Shown: positions 34,567-44,109 of the stretch, one piece after another
Numbering within the stretch: position 1 is the first letter of the stretch
Layout of the letters: each line of letters opens with the position of its first letter
Origin: Bryobacterales bacterium KBS 96
GTDB lineage: Bacteria; Acidobacteriota; Terriglobia; Bryobacterales; Bryobacteraceae
Direction: 5' to 3'
NCBI GenBank assembly: GCA_000381625.1
Contig: KB906767.1
Span: 314,729-378,728 of the forward strand
DNA length: 64,000 nucleotides
Translations under genes and position numbers: made by a program
Notes under the pieces: model-generated
Told to the model about the DNA's origin: nothing
What the model saw: the letters and a program-made list of their open reading frames with translations, nothing else
Databases searched by the model: none

Positions 34567-34767
34567 ATGACAAGTAAAAATCGTCAGAACTCTTTCACGG
34601 CCGGCAAACTGAAGGACGTGATGGAGCTACATCAGGCAACCTTGCAAGCGGTAATGCCGAAGCCGGCTGGCGCTCCGAAACTGGGCTCTACCAAAGCCGG
34701 GGCTGCGGAGTTCGACCAGGATCCGGGAGCGGGTTACAATCCTGACCACACGTTTCCGCAGCGGTAA
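34567..34767 (+). CDS. small hypothetical protein
   Basis: A 66-residue frame from ATG to TAA with no recognised family. It is rich in Lys, Gln, Ala and Pro, with a helical start (TAGKLKDVMELHQATLQAV) and a polar, disordered-looking end (KAGAAEFDQDPGAGYNPDHT). No clear ribosome binding site is seen. A good terminator follows eight bases after the stop, which favours a real transcribed gene between two flanking operons. Expression remains unproven. Confidence 0.45.
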   Translation: MTSKNRQNSFTAGKLKDVMELHQATLQAVMPKPAGAPKLGSTKAGAAEFDQDPGAGYNPDHTFPQR

Positions 34768-34774
34768 TGGCGGA

Positions 34775-34801
34775 AGGGCGGGCCTTTCTTCGGTCCGCCC
34801 T
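34775..34801 (+). terminator. intrinsic-type hairpin before purM
   Basis: AGGGCGGGCC (34775-34784) pairs with GGTCCGCCCT (34792-34801), with one G-T pair, around TTTCTTC, and is followed by ATTTC. It separates the small gene from purM. Confidence 0.65.
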
Positions 34802-34847
34802 ATTTCAAAAATTTCCAATAAGCCTCTAGTCCGTTACACTGAGTTGT

Positions 34848-35888
34848 TTGGCGAAACAAATTCGTTACCGCGATGCCGGTGTGAATATCGACGAGGCAGA
34901 CCGTGCCGTTTCACTCATTAAGAAACATGCCGCCAAGACCCTCACTGCAGGCGTCCTGACCTCCATTGGGAGTTTCGGGGCCGGCTATTCTTTGAAAGGC
35001 TGGCGCAATCCCGTGCTGGTCAGTTCAGCCGATGGCGTCGGCACGAAGCTGAAGATCGCTTTTGCGACGGGCCGGCACGACACCATCGGCGAGGACCTCG
35101 TGAATCACTGCGTCAACGATATCGCCGTTCAAGGCGCCCGGCCCCTCTTTTTCCTCGACTATTTCGCGGTTGGTAAGCTCGATGCCGGGGTTTGCGGCAG
35201 CGTCGTCTCCGGTCTCGCAAGAGGGTGCAAAAACAACGGATGTGCGCTCATCGGCGGAGAGACGGCGGAGATGCCCGGTATGTACGCGCCCGGCGAATAC
35301 GATCTGGCCGGATTCATCGTCGGCGCCGTCGAACGCAAGAAAATGCTGACCGGCGAAACCGTCGCCGCGGGGGATCTGCTCCTCGGGTTGCCCTCTCAGG
35401 GCATGCACACGAACGGGTACTCGCTTGCCCGGAAGCTGCTTTTTGAAGTGGCGGGCTATCAACCCGAAAGCCGGGTGCCCGAGTTGGCATCGTCTGTCGC
35501 CGATGAACTCCTGAAAGTGCATCGGTCGTATCTGAAACCGATTCAGGCGCTGCACGAAGCCAAACTTCTGAAAGCCGCCGCCCATATCACCGGAGGCGGG
35601 CTTACGGACAATATTCCGCGCGTTCTGCCGCCCAATTGTGGTGTCGAAATCGATCCGAAAGCATGGCCCTCGCAGCCAATTTTCGAATTGCTGAAAGATA
35701 TCGGCCAAATGCCCGACGACGATTACCGCCGTACGTTCAACTTAGGAGTCGGCATGGTTTTGATCGTGCCGGCAAAGAAAATTGGGTTCGTATCGCAAAT
35801 TTTGAAGAAGCTCAAACAGCCCTGCTACGAAATCGGCCATGTCGTCGCATACACAGGCCGCAAGCAGCCCCGGGTGGCTTATCTATGA
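34848..35888 (+). CDS. purM: phosphoribosylformylglycinamidine cyclo-ligase
   Basis: A 346-residue AIR synthetase, step 5 of purine synthesis. It closes the imidazole ring of FGAM using ATP. Family blocks are IRYRDAGVNIDEADRAV, then VLVSSADGVGTKLKIAF, EDLVNHCVNDIAVQGARPLFFLDYF, GCALIGGETAEMPGMY, GMHTNGYSLAR and AHITGGGLTDNIPRVLP. The length is normal. The start is TTG, and no ATG or GTG lies close enough to preserve the N-terminus. purN follows after about 106 bases that contain a short palindrome, so co-transcription is likely. Confidence 0.95.
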   Translation: MAKQIRYRDAGVNIDEADRAVSLIKKHAAKTLTAGVLTSIGSFGAGYSLKGWRNPVLVSSADGVGTKLKIAFATGRHDTIGEDLVNHCVNDIAVQGARPLFFLDYFAVGKLDAGVCGSVVSGLARGCKNNGCALIGGETAEMPGMYAPGEYDLAGFIVGAVERKKMLTGETVAAGDLLLGLPSQGMHTNGYSLARKLLFEVAGYQPESRVPELASSVADELLKVHRSYLKPIQALHEAKLLKAAAHITGGGLTDNIPRVLPPNCGVEIDPKAWPSQPIFELLKDIGQMPDDDYRRTFNLGVGMVLIVPAKKIGFVSQILKKLKQPCYEIGHVVAYTGRKQPRVAYL

Positions 35889-35994
35889 CCTCCACGTGGC
35901 GCAGATACTTGTACTGTGGCGCACGATTCATCGTGCCGGCGGGCAGTTCACTGCCCGCTGTTTCATCTCGCCGCTTTCGTCTCCGAGGCTCCCG

Positions 35995-36597
35995 TTGAAA
36001 CCCAATCTGGGCATCCTTCTCTCCGGCCGCGGCTCAAACTTCGAAGCTATCGCCGCTAACGTACTCAGCGGCAAGCTCGATTGCGAAATTGGCTTCGTTT
36101 TTTCGAATCGCGCCAACGCCGCCGGGCTTGCGCGGGCCCGCGAACTCGGCTTTGCCTGCGGGACTCTCGAATCGAAGGGTATCGACCGCGACGAATACGA
36201 CCGCCAGGTGGCGGATCTCCTGCGCGAGCACGCCGTCGATTTTGTCTGCCTTGCCGGATACATGCGCCTGCTCAGCGGCCATTTTGTCCACCAATTCCGC
36301 AATCGCATTCTGAACATTCACCCGTCGCTGCTGCCGGCTTTTCCGGGTCTCGATGCGCAATATCAGGCATGGATACACGGTGTGAAAATCGCCGGATGCA
36401 CCGTTCATTTTGTGGATGAGGACCTTGATAGCGGTCCCATTCTCATGCAGGCCGCCGTTCCTGTTTTGGACGACGACACGCCGGAAACGCTTTCCGCGCG
36501 CATTCTCGTTGAAGAGCACCGGATCTACTCGGAAGCCATTGCCTGGGTTCTAACGGGCAATTACCGCATCGAGGGACGCCGGGTCATAAAAACATAA
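35995..36597 (+). CDS. purN: phosphoribosylglycinamide formyltransferase
   Basis: A 200-residue GAR transformylase. It transfers formyl from 10-formyl-THF to GAR in purine synthesis. Signature segments are LGILLSGRGSNFEAI (phosphate loop), DFVCLAGYMRLLSG, LNIHPSLLPAFPG (catalytic Asn-x-His region), AGCTVHFVDEDLDSGPIL (catalytic Asp) and RIYSEAIAWVL. The TTG at 35995 is chosen because GAGG lies eight bases upstream and the family begins at this point. The frame is open upstream into purM, but that part is unrelated. The gene lies between purM and the M23 peptidase. Confidence 0.94.
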   Translation: MKPNLGILLSGRGSNFEAIAANVLSGKLDCEIGFVFSNRANAAGLARARELGFACGTLESKGIDRDEYDRQVADLLREHAVDFVCLAGYMRLLSGHFVHQFRNRILNIHPSLLPAFPGLDAQYQAWIHGVKIAGCTVHFVDEDLDSGPILMQAAVPVLDDDTPETLSARILVEEHRIYSEAIAWVLTGNYRIEGRRVIKT

Positions 36598-36609
36598 GTT
36601 GAGATTTTG

Positions 36610-37917
36610 ATGCTGAAACGTCTGCTTGCCATTGTTGTCGCACTGGTTGTTCTTGCTTTTTTGGTGGTCTGGTTTCTCGGTAAGACCGTTACCCTCGAAC
36701 CGCAGCCCGACCCGATTGCCTTTATCGGAGTCTCTACGCCAGTCACAGTGGCCGCTCGCGGCCCAAATGGCGTCAAACAGTTCCGCGCCGTCGTCGAACA
36801 GAACGGACAAAGCAAAATTGTTTTCGAAAATGATAGTAAGTCGAAGCAGGCCGCGCGTACGTACTCCTTTGACATCGGGAACAAGAAAGCTGACTTCTTA
36901 AAGGAAGGCCAGGCGCAAGTGATCCTCGAAGCGAAATCGAACGATCTGCGCGGCGGCCAGACCCGCAAGGCGTACACCGTTCAGGTTGTTCTGCATAAAC
37001 CCTCCGTCACCGCCGATGGCCTGCAACACTACATCAATCAGGGCGGTTCGGAGCTTGTCACATTCGATATCAGCGGCCTTTGGTCGCAGGCTGGCGTCAA
37101 GGTTGGCCCGTACACGATTACCAGTTATGCTATGCCGGGCCAACCGGATAACAGCAATCACCGATTCTCGCTCTTCCCCTATCCGTGGGATCTCTCAAGT
37201 GGCGCCGAGCCTGTTGTATTTGCGCAAAACGCCGCGGGCGATCGTGCGACCGCCACGTTCTGGACCAAAATCTTTCCGAAGAGATTCCACGAAAGCACGA
37301 TTACCTTGACAGATCGTCTGATGCAGAAGATCGTGAGCGATATCGATCCGGACGGCAAGATTCCGGGCGACCTGCTCCAGCGATATCTCTATTGCAACCG
37401 CGAACTGCGGAAGCAAAACTCGAAGCAGCTTTACGATATGCGCCTGAAGACCGCGCACGAACGGCTCTGGAGTGGCCCGTTCGTCCGGCCTCCCACAAAG
37501 ACCGAATCTTACTTCGCGGACCGGCGCAGTTATATGTATAACGGCAAGAAAGTGGATGAAGAGGTACACCTTGGATTCGATCTTGCAAGCACGCAACACA
37601 TGCCCATCCTTGCGGCCAACGGCGGCAAGGTCATCTGGGCCGACAGGCTCGGCATTTACGGAAACTGCATCGTGCTCGATCACGGCTACGGTTTACAGAC
37701 CATTTATGGTCACATGAGCCGCATCGACGTGAAGCCTGGCGATATGATCAAGAAATCGCAACAAATGGGTCTGAGTGGCCAGACCGGCATGGCCGGCGGC
37801 GATCATTTACATTTTTCGATGCAGGTCGACGGAATTCAAATTAATCCGATTGAGTGGTGGGACGAGCATTGGATTAACGACCGCATCCTGAGCAAAATTG
37901 GAGCAGGGAAGACATAG
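36610..37917 (+). CDS. membrane-anchored M23 metallopeptidase
   Basis: A 435-residue LytM-type peptidase. An N-terminal anchor (LLAIVVALVVLAFLVVWFLG) is followed by an uncharacterised beta-rich region and a C-terminal M23 domain. Zinc-site motifs are HLGFDLA (His-x3-Asp) and HLHFSMQ (HxH), with ILAANGGKVIWADRLGIYGNCIVLDHG and IYGHMSRIDVKPGD between them, so all expected ligands are there. It should cleave peptidoglycan cross-links in the periplasm or scaffold an amidase. ATG 36610 is twelve bases after purN; a TTG one codon earlier is possible. Confidence 0.92.
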   Translation: MLKRLLAIVVALVVLAFLVVWFLGKTVTLEPQPDPIAFIGVSTPVTVAARGPNGVKQFRAVVEQNGQSKIVFENDSKSKQAARTYSFDIGNKKADFLKEGQAQVILEAKSNDLRGGQTRKAYTVQVVLHKPSVTADGLQHYINQGGSELVTFDISGLWSQAGVKVGPYTITSYAMPGQPDNSNHRFSLFPYPWDLSSGAEPVVFAQNAAGDRATATFWTKIFPKRFHESTITLTDRLMQKIVSDIDPDGKIPGDLLQRYLYCNRELRKQNSKQLYDMRLKTAHERLWSGPFVRPPTKTESYFADRRSYMYNGKKVDEEVHLGFDLASTQHMPILAANGGKVIWADRLGIYGNCIVLDHGYGLQTIYGHMSRIDVKPGDMIKKSQQMGLSGQTGMAGGDHLHFSMQVDGIQINPIEWWDEHWINDRILSKIGAGKT

Positions 37918-37926
37918 AAAGATCTA

Positions 37927-38030
37927 GTGGGGCAGGTCCTCGACCTGCGGCGGCCTCGTAGGCCGCCATCTCTGTGTGTCAAAACCAGGGGCGGCCTGGG
38001 AGGCCACCGCAGCCCAAGGGGCTGCCCCAC
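37927..38030. repeat. large nested hairpin / GGCGGCCT palindrome, copy 2
   Basis: The outer arms GTGGGGCAG (from 37927) and CTGCCCCAC (to about 38030) are inverted repeats about 100 bases apart. Inside are CAGGTCCTCGACCTG, then GGCGGCCT-CGT-AGGCCGCC (37949-37967), and a GGCGGCCTGGGAGGCCACCG imperfect dyad. The gene-free stretch between the convergent M23 and ADOP genes is almost wholly this element. The inner palindrome also occurs at 23260-23278. Confidence 0.6.
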
Positions 38031-38052
38031 ATAAACGCGAGTGACACAACGC

Positions 38053-40521
38053 CTACTCGTGCCTCAATGCCACAATCGGGTCTACCTTGGCTGCGCGCCG
38101 CGCCGGAACCAGACTGGCAAGGCAGACCGCCGCCATCAGTAACCCGCACGCGGCGGCAAACGTAGGAATATCGGTCGCGGTCACGCCGTAGAGAAAACTC
38201 GACAGCACGCGAGTGAGCGCCACCGCCGCCATCAATCCCAATACAACGCCGGTCAGCGCCATTCGCGATGCCTGACCAAGGATCATGCGCAGCACTGCCT
38301 GTTTCTCCGCGCCAAGGGCCAGCCGCACGCCGATTTCGCGAGTGCGGCGCGTCACCGAATAAGCCATTACGCCGTAAACGCCGATCAAGGCAATCAACAG
38401 AGCAACAAACGCAAAAGCTCCGAGCAGATAGGCCCTTTGACGGCGCTCCCCGAGCGACGACGACATGCGTTGGTCCAGCGACTCAACATTAAACACCGGC
38501 TGATTCCGATCGATACTTTGTACAGCTTTCCTCAGGGCTGGAGCTAACGCCAGTGGATCGCCGGAAGTACGGATCACGACACTCATCCAGAAACTGGGAA
38601 CCTGGGTGTAAGGCCGGAAGAGCTCCGCCCAAATTCTGCTATCCAGTGAGCGGTGCCGGATATCCGCGACGACGCCGACAACCGTGACCCATGCATCGCT
38701 TTCGTCTCCGGTTTTGATTCGGTGGCCCACGGGATCGCGGTCTTTGAATAAGGCTCGCGCTAGCGATTGATTGATGATCGCCACTCGTGGCGTTCCGGTC
38801 CGGTCGCGGTCATCATTGAAGAAACGGCCTGCGAGTAGTGGAATATGCAGCGCGCGGAAATAATCGGCGCTCGTGGAAGTGAAGACTACGGGCTCGCTTG
38901 ACTGGGGACCGCCATCGGGCTGCAGTCCACTGCCGATTTCGTTGAACGGAACAAGAGGCGTGGAACTGGATAATCCTATCGACTCAACTCCAGGCAGTTT
39001 TTCGGCCTTGCTGAGTAACCGATCGAAGAAATCGATTTGCCGCGGCTGCGAATACAATTCGAGCGGCGCAAGAGAGACGTCGCCGAGCAGCACGTTGTGT
39101 GGATCGAAACCCGGATTGACACCAAGGAGAAATACGAAGCTTCGAATCAGAAGACCCGCGCCAACCAGCAGGACGACCGATAACGCAAGCTGTGCAACGG
39201 CCAGAGCGGAGCGCGCGTTCCAACTGCGCCAGCGCCGTCCCTGGAATGGTCCTGCATCTTTCAGCGAGCTGCTTAGATCGAGCTTGGAGCCCGCAATCGC
39301 GGGAGCCAGACCGAACAACACGATGGTTGCCGCCGCACATAAAATTCCGAACGCCAGTACGCGCCAATCGAGGGCCACTTGGCCTTGCAGCACATCCGGC
39401 AAAAGAAACTGAAAAGCGGAACTCGCGAAGCAGGCAATGATAAAGCCGAGGACCGCGCCCATGCCGCCTAGCAGCGCGCTCTCACTCAGCAGCAGCCGAA
39501 CTAAACGGAAACGGGACGCGCCGATCGCCGCCCGTATCGCGATCTCCTTGTCCCGTGCTACCGCGCGAGCGAGAAAGAGGCTCGCGACATTGGCGCATAC
39601 GATCACCAGAATGAACGCGACCGCGCCCATCAAGACCAGAAGAGCGGTTTGCGAAGAGCTGGTCAGATGGCTCTGGAGCGAAACCACGCGCGCCTTCGCC
39701 GCCGCATGATACGAAGACCAGGGTTGCGGATATTGCCCATCCATGGACCGCGCAATCGTATTCAGATCCGCCGCTGCCTGTTGCGCGCTCATTCCCGGCT
39801 TCAAGCGGCCAATCACGGACACAAGGCTCATGCCTCGCGCGGGCGCCGCGTGAGCGGGGTCGATCGCGTCCGGCATCCAGATGTCCGTGTCCGCCCCATT
39901 CGGATCGAGAAATACCCGAGGCATCACGCCAACTACTGTGGCGGATTTGCCGTTAATCAGAATCTCTCGGCCGAGGACCTGCGAATCGGCATGGAAATAG
40001 CTGCGCCACAGTGCATCGCTGGCCACCGCAACGCCATTGTGGCCGGGTTGATCTTCATCGGATAGAAAGGACCGGCCTAGCTCGGGACGCGCCTGCAGCA
40101 TCGTAAAAAAGCCCGGCGTCACATGCCCTGCCTGTATCCTTTGCGCGGAGTGATTCGCTGCGGAGAGATTCACGCCAATGGTCATTCCAGCCGCTTCCAA
40201 CTGTTCAAACGAAGCGTTACGCCGGCGCCACGCCAGATACTCGGGAACGAAAACCATCGGACGGTTGAACTTCGGATAGAATTCCGTCGCCCAGACAAGC
40301 CGGTCGGACGCGTGAAAGGGAAGTGGACGCAGAAACGCTGCGTTCACCACAGTGAAGATAGCCGTCGTGGCTCCAATGCCAAGCGCCAGCGTGAGTACAG
40401 CGGCAATGGCGAAACCCGGAGTTTTGCTCAGTGCGCGCAGCGCGAACCGCAAGTCCTGAAGCGTGCTCTCCAGGAAGCGCCCATGGCTCGCTGGTTCCTG
40501 CTCAGCGTTCCGAGGTTTCAT
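38053..40521 (-). CDS. ADOP-type MacB/FtsX permease (short N-terminus)
   Basis: An 822-residue duplicated FtsX permease related to the one at 25515-28148. It lacks the helical PadR-linked N-terminal extension and begins with a short polar stretch before [21 protein letters not shown]. Membrane-helix clusters include [39 protein letters not shown] and [16 protein letters not shown]. No ATPase or PadR is adjacent. Its start overlaps the end of the SIMPL gene by 20 bases, so the two are probably translated from one message. The substrate is unknown. Confidence 0.88.
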   Translation of the reverse strand: MKPRNAEQEPASHGRFLESTLQDLRFALRALSKTPGFAIAAVLTLALGIGATTAIFTVVNAAFLRPLPFHASDRLVWATEFYPKFNRPMVFVPEYLAWRRRNASFEQLEAAGMTIGVNLSAANHSAQRIQAGHVTPGFFTMLQARPELGRSFLSDEDQPGHNGVAVASDALWRSYFHADSQVLGREILINGKSATVVGVMPRVFLDPNGADTDIWMPDAIDPAHAAPARGMSLVSVIGRLKPGMSAQQAAADLNTIARSMDGQYPQPWSSYHAAAKARVVSLQSHLTSSSQTALLVLMGAVAFILVIVCANVASLFLARAVARDKEIAIRAAIGASRFRLVRLLLSESALLGGMGAVLGFIIACFASSAFQFLLPDVLQGQVALDWRVLAFGILCAAATIVLFGLAPAIAGSKLDLSSSLKDAGPFQGRRWRSWNARSALAVAQLALSVVLLVGAGLLIRSFVFLLGVNPGFDPHNVLLGDVSLAPLELYSQPRQIDFFDRLLSKAEKLPGVESIGLSSSTPLVPFNEIGSGLQPDGGPQSSEPVVFTSTSADYFRALHIPLLAGRFFNDDRDRTGTPRVAIINQSLARALFKDRDPVGHRIKTGDESDAWVTVVGVVADIRHRSLDSRIWAELFRPYTQVPSFWMSVVIRTSGDPLALAPALRKAVQSIDRNQPVFNVESLDQRMSSSLGERRQRAYLLGAFAFVALLIALIGVYGVMAYSVTRRTREIGVRLALGAEKQAVLRMILGQASRMALTGVVLGLMAAVALTRVLSSFLYGVTATDIPTFAAACGLLMAAVCLASLVPARRAAKVDPIVALRHE

Positions 40522-41203
40522 AAGTGACGTTGATGCTCGCGTGTATCTGGATATTTCCCGGCGAGAGGGAAACCGAAGTGTTCGATTCGTCTTTCAGAGA
40601 GGAGATTTCGATTTCACGCGCCGGCGAGATGATGACCGGCTGTACCTCTTCAACATGCACGACTCTACCCAATTTCAATTGGAGAGAGGCAGCCAGCGCC
40701 TGCGCGCTGGAGCGAGCCTGGTCCGCCGCCTCCGATAACGCTTGCCCGCGTGCGGCGTTTTCGTTGCGGAGCGCGAATTGGAGCCGGTTGATGCTGGTGG
40801 CGCCGGATCGGGTCGCAAGCTCGATTAGTTTTCGCAGCAGGGAAAGATCCGCGAGTTCCAGGCGCACGGTGTTCGTCGCCGTATAACCGGTAATTGCAGG
40901 TGGACCGCCTTCTTTCGGATACCGGTAATTGGGATTCACCGAAAAATTGATGGTCTTGACGTTCGTCGAACGAAGAACGGTTTTCAATTGGCGCACCAAT
41001 TCCGCCGTGCGCTTCTCGTTTAGCTCGGTAGCCGCATCGGACGACGCCGCCTGGGTTGTCACCCCGATATCGATCTGAGCAACGTCGGGCGCGACCGCCA
41101 CGGTGGCTTCGCCGTGGACCACCAACGTTGATGGCGCCATCGCGGACTGTGCCGCGCCGGCGGCGATCGTCAGAAGCAAAGAGAATACCTGAACGATTCT
41201 CAT
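40502..41203 (-). CDS. exported SIMPL/DUF541-domain protein
   Basis: A 233-residue periplasmic protein of the SIMPL (DUF541, BP26-like) family. ATG 41203 yields a signal peptide ([19 protein letters not shown]). Family blocks are [21 protein letters not shown], then [45 protein letters not shown] and [13 protein letters not shown]. Oligomeric BP26/YggE-type proteins are linked to envelope or oxidative stress, but the biochemical role is open. It overlaps the ADOP permease downstream by 20 bases. It is divergent from the next gene. Confidence 0.88.
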   Translation of the reverse strand: MRIVQVFSLLLTIAAGAAQSAMAPSTLVVHGEATVAVAPDVAQIDIGVTTQAASSDAATELNEKRTAELVRQLKTVLRSTNVKTINFSVNPNYRYPKEGGPPAITGYTATNTVRLELADLSLLRKLIELATRSGATSINRLQFALRNENAARGQALSEAADQARSSAQALAASLQLKLGRVVHVEEVQPVIISPAREIEISSLKDESNTSVSLSPGNIQIHASINVTYETSER

Positions 41204-41299
41204 CGGAAACGCAATTCCCGAATCCCAGTGTAGAAGACCACACCCTGAAGTTTTGAATTTGCGGCTTTGTATTGCCGTTCCATACAATTTGGACTGGGA

Positions 41300-42142
41300 A
41301 TGAATCGAGGCTTTTTTTACGTCCTCCTAATCGTGTTTTGTGTTCACGTCCATGCGAAAATTCCGAACGCGAGCGACCCGTTGCCCGAGCCAGAGCAACT
41401 GAAACAGCGAGTGATCGCCACCGAAAGGGCATCTGCCGCTGAGAGGGAGCGCTATTCCTGCTACGTTCAAGAGCAACTCGACAAGCTACGTGCCGATGGC
41501 GGTCTTGAACACCGTCAATCGAAAGCTTCGGAAAGCTTTTACGTCAACGGGCAGCAAATTGATCATTTGCTGAAAAAGGATGGAAAGCTCCTCAGCGCCT
41601 CTGCCGAGAAGAAGGAACAGGATCGAGTGGCGAAAGAAATTAAAAAGTACAGCGATCCGAAACAGGTGCGGAAAGCCGAAGAGGAATCGGAGAAGGAATT
41701 CGAAATGGTCCTGCGCGCACTTCGATATACGAACGGTCGTCGCGAGTGGCGCAACGGCAGAAGCACCGTAGTTTACGAGTTGTCGGGCGATCCAAGCTTT
41801 CACCCTCACAGCCTCCAGGAGCGATTCGTCAAAGCTCTGGTCGGCCGAATCTGGATCGATGAAAAGAGCGGCGAGGTGGTCGAGCTACATGTCAGAACGG
41901 ATCGCGATGTGAAGATCGCGGGTGGGTTGTTTGCGAACGTCCATAAGGGATTTGAATTCCATCTTCTGCAAGAGCGGCAACCAGATGGCGTTTGGATTAC
42001 AAACCTGGTCGAAGGCACGGGCAACGCACGAGCGGCGCTGTTTTTCCACCCGAGGTTTCGATTCAAGGAGACGACGACAAATTGCCGGCTTTATTCGGTG
42101 AATGCGACAACCGGATCGATGAAATTGAAGGACGCGCAATGA
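41300..42142 (+). CDS. exported hypothetical protein, lipoprotein-sorting-like
   Basis: A 280-residue protein with a signal peptide (FFYVLLIVFCVHVHA), then a charged helical region (AEKKEQDRVAKEIKKYSD) and a C-terminal beta-rich half (GRIWIDEKSGEVVELHVRTD). The beta half is reminiscent of the LolA/LolB-type or DUF-type outer-membrane sorting folds common in acidobacterial secretomes. There is no catalytic motif. It ends one base before the glucanase-like gene starts, so the pair is an operon. The fold assignment is tentative. Confidence 0.65.
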   Translation: MNRGFFYVLLIVFCVHVHAKIPNASDPLPEPEQLKQRVIATERASAAERERYSCYVQEQLDKLRADGGLEHRQSKASESFYVNGQQIDHLLKKDGKLLSASAEKKEQDRVAKEIKKYSDPKQVRKAEEESEKEFEMVLRALRYTNGRREWRNGRSTVVYELSGDPSFHPHSLQERFVKALVGRIWIDEKSGEVVELHVRTDRDVKIAGGLFANVHKGFEFHLLQERQPDGVWITNLVEGTGNARAALFFHPRFRFKETTTNCRLYSVNATTGSMKLKDAQ

Positions 42143-42143
42143 A

Positions 42144-43442
42144 ATGAAAACGCTGTCCCGGCGGGCATTTCTGAAGTCGGCCGTCGCCATTCCAGCCTGC
42201 GCAATGGGCGCGTATGAGCTGACACCTTCCGATCATACGTTTCTCGAGGATCTCTCGCGGCGAGCCTTCCTTTATTTCTGGGAACAGGCCGATGCGAATA
42301 CCGGACTCGTTCTAGACCGGGCGCAGTCGGACGGCGGCCGGCGTAAGAGCCGCTCTCGTAACGTGGCGAGCATGGCCTCGACCGGCTTCGGGTTGACGGC
42401 TCTGTGTATTGCGTTCGAGCGGCGTTGGAAGAATCCGAATGAACTGCGCGAACGAGTGCGCACTACGCTACGGCATTTTGCGTACGAACAGCCGCAACGC
42501 TTCGGCTGGTTTTATCACTTTGTCGATCGCGATACCGGGGAGCGCGCCTGGGGTTGCGAACTGTCGTCCATCGATACGGCGTTATTGCTGGCGGGTATTC
42601 TGACCGCACAAGAATGCTTCGGATTCGATCCGGAAATCCCGAGGCTGGCGCAGACGATCTACGAGCGCGTGAATTTTCAATGGATGCTCGATCCAGTTAC
42701 ACAATGCTTGCGAATGGGCTGGAAGCCGGAAACCGGATTTCTGCGAAGCGCCTGGGTTGCATATCGCGAAAATGTAATCCTGAATCTTCTCGCTCTCGGC
42801 TCTCCTACGCACCCGCTGCCGGCGTCGACATGGTACCGGTTCCACAGAGATCCAATTGCGTTTCAGAATTATGCGTATATCGGGCGAGGCGCTATCTTCA
42901 CACAGCAGTTTCCGCAGGCGTGGTTGCATCTTCAGAATCTTAGAGATGGGCCCCCGTTTGAAATCGATTACTTTCATAATTCGGCGATAGCCACACGGGC
43001 GCACCGGGCGTTCTGCCTGAGCCTCCGCAGCCTGTATCCGAGTTTTTCGGAAAACCTGTGGGGAATTACGCCGTCGGACAGCGATATCGGGTACGTCACA
43101 TGGGGCCGGGCCATGTTACGACGCTATTTCGACGGAAGCATTGTGCCGTGCGCGGCCGGCGGTTCGCTGATGTTCACGCCGGATATTTGTCTGCCGGCGC
43201 TGCGGTTCATGCACGAGAATTTTGCAAACGCGATCTACGGGCGTTACGGTTTCGCGGATTCTTTTAATCCGCAAACGCGGTGGGTGTCTCCCGATGTCCT
43301 GGGAATCGATCTGGGAATTACATTGCTCAGTGCCGAGAACCTGCGGAGCGGGCGAGTGTGGAACTGGTTTATGCAAGCGGATGCGGTGGAGCAGGCCATG
43401 GGACAAGTGTTCCGGCCAGCGGCGGCGTTCAACTGGCAATAA
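42144..43442 (+). CDS. exported glucoamylase-family (GH144-like) protein, paralogue A
   Basis: A 432-residue exported protein with a Tat motif (LSRRAFLKSAVAIPACAMGA). The mature (alpha/alpha)6 barrel matches the glucoamylase PF10091 group, known from GH144 endo-beta-1,2-glucanases and the central domain of cyclic beta-1,2-glucan synthases. It opens LSRRAFLYFWEQADANTGLVLDRA, then ELSSIDTALLLAGILTAQ, AHRAFCLSLRS, ENLWGITPSDSDIGY and GRYGFADSFN. Hydrolysis of beta-1,2-glucan in the periplasm is the best guess. The second copy is at 53084-54469. The catalytic acidic residues are not assigned. Confidence 0.85.
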   Translation: MKTLSRRAFLKSAVAIPACAMGAYELTPSDHTFLEDLSRRAFLYFWEQADANTGLVLDRAQSDGGRRKSRSRNVASMASTGFGLTALCIAFERRWKNPNELRERVRTTLRHFAYEQPQRFGWFYHFVDRDTGERAWGCELSSIDTALLLAGILTAQECFGFDPEIPRLAQTIYERVNFQWMLDPVTQCLRMGWKPETGFLRSAWVAYRENVILNLLALGSPTHPLPASTWYRFHRDPIAFQNYAYIGRGAIFTQQFPQAWLHLQNLRDGPPFEIDYFHNSAIATRAHRAFCLSLRSLYPSFSENLWGITPSDSDIGYVTWGRAMLRRYFDGSIVPCAAGGSLMFTPDICLPALRFMHENFANAIYGRYGFADSFNPQTRWVSPDVLGIDLGITLLSAENLRSGRVWNWFMQADAVEQAMGQVFRPAAAFNWQ

Positions 43443-43458
43443 TATTCTTCACTAACTG

Positions 43459-43827
43459 CTATTTGTGTGACGATCCTTTTCGGAGGCGCTTGTTCAGGAA
43501 TTCCTGTAAGGCCACTGCATTGTTATGTTCCGTGTCATGTGAACTGTAGATTAGTGTCACCGCCCCGTGCCGTGCCGCCTGTAGAATGGGTTCCCAGGCA
43601 TCCGGATTCGCCATTAGCTCGTCAAAGTAGCGCTTCTGGAACTCATCCCATTTGGCGGGATCGTGACTGAACCACTTCCTTAGCTCCGTGCTCGGGCCTG
43701 CATCTTTGAGCCAGGCTTCAATGGGGAGAGACGTTTTCTTGACGCCCCTGGGCCACAACCGCTCGATAAGGAACCGCGTGCCGTCGGAGGGTTCGGCCGG
43801 GTCGTACGCGCGCTTAAGATGGATCAT
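43459..43827 (-). CDS. DUF488-family protein
   Basis: A 122-residue cytosolic protein of the DUF488 group. The signature is IHLKRAYDPAEPSDGTRFLIERLWPRGVKK, then LKDAGPSTELRKWFSHDPAKWDEFQKRYFDEL and VTLIYSSHDTEHNNAVAL. The family is widespread, small and uncharacterised; nothing here fixes its role. It is convergent with glucanase paralogue A, with 16 bases between stops. A repeat-bearing gap of about 280 bases separates it from udgX upstream. Confidence 0.88.
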   Translation of the reverse strand: MIHLKRAYDPAEPSDGTRFLIERLWPRGVKKTSLPIEAWLKDAGPSTELRKWFSHDPAKWDEFQKRYFDELMANPDAWEPILQAARHGAVTLIYSSHDTEHNNAVALQEFLNKRLRKGSSHK

Positions 43828-43864
43828 TTGACCTCGGATCTATCCACTGTATACACCCAATGCC

Positions 43865-43940
43865 GAAAGCGGTCGAGGCATGCCTCTCCCTTACAACAGA
43901 CAGCAATTGCGTGTAGGGGCCGGGAATGCCCTGGCCGCGT
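43865..43940 (-). repeat. dispersed palindromic element, copy 3 (inverted)
   Basis: The order is GAAAGCGGTC, palindrome GAGGCATGCCTC (43875-43886), spacer TTACAACAGACAGCAATTGC, then GGGCCGGGAATGCCC. This is the reverse of copy 2 at 20238-20300. The rest of the 43828-44109 gap shows no recognisable gene. Confidence 0.6.
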
Positions 43941-44109
43941 GTGATCCTGAAAGGTTCGATTCTAAGCCGCGCAACGGCAGCAAGGGCAACGAGAAAGGCG
44001 CTGGGGAACACGCTGCCTGCGGGATGCCCAATGACAAAAGCAACGAACAGTACTGCACACGAGCCAACGTCCTTGAGAAACGACGTGTTTTGGAAGTTCC
44101 GCGCCGTCT

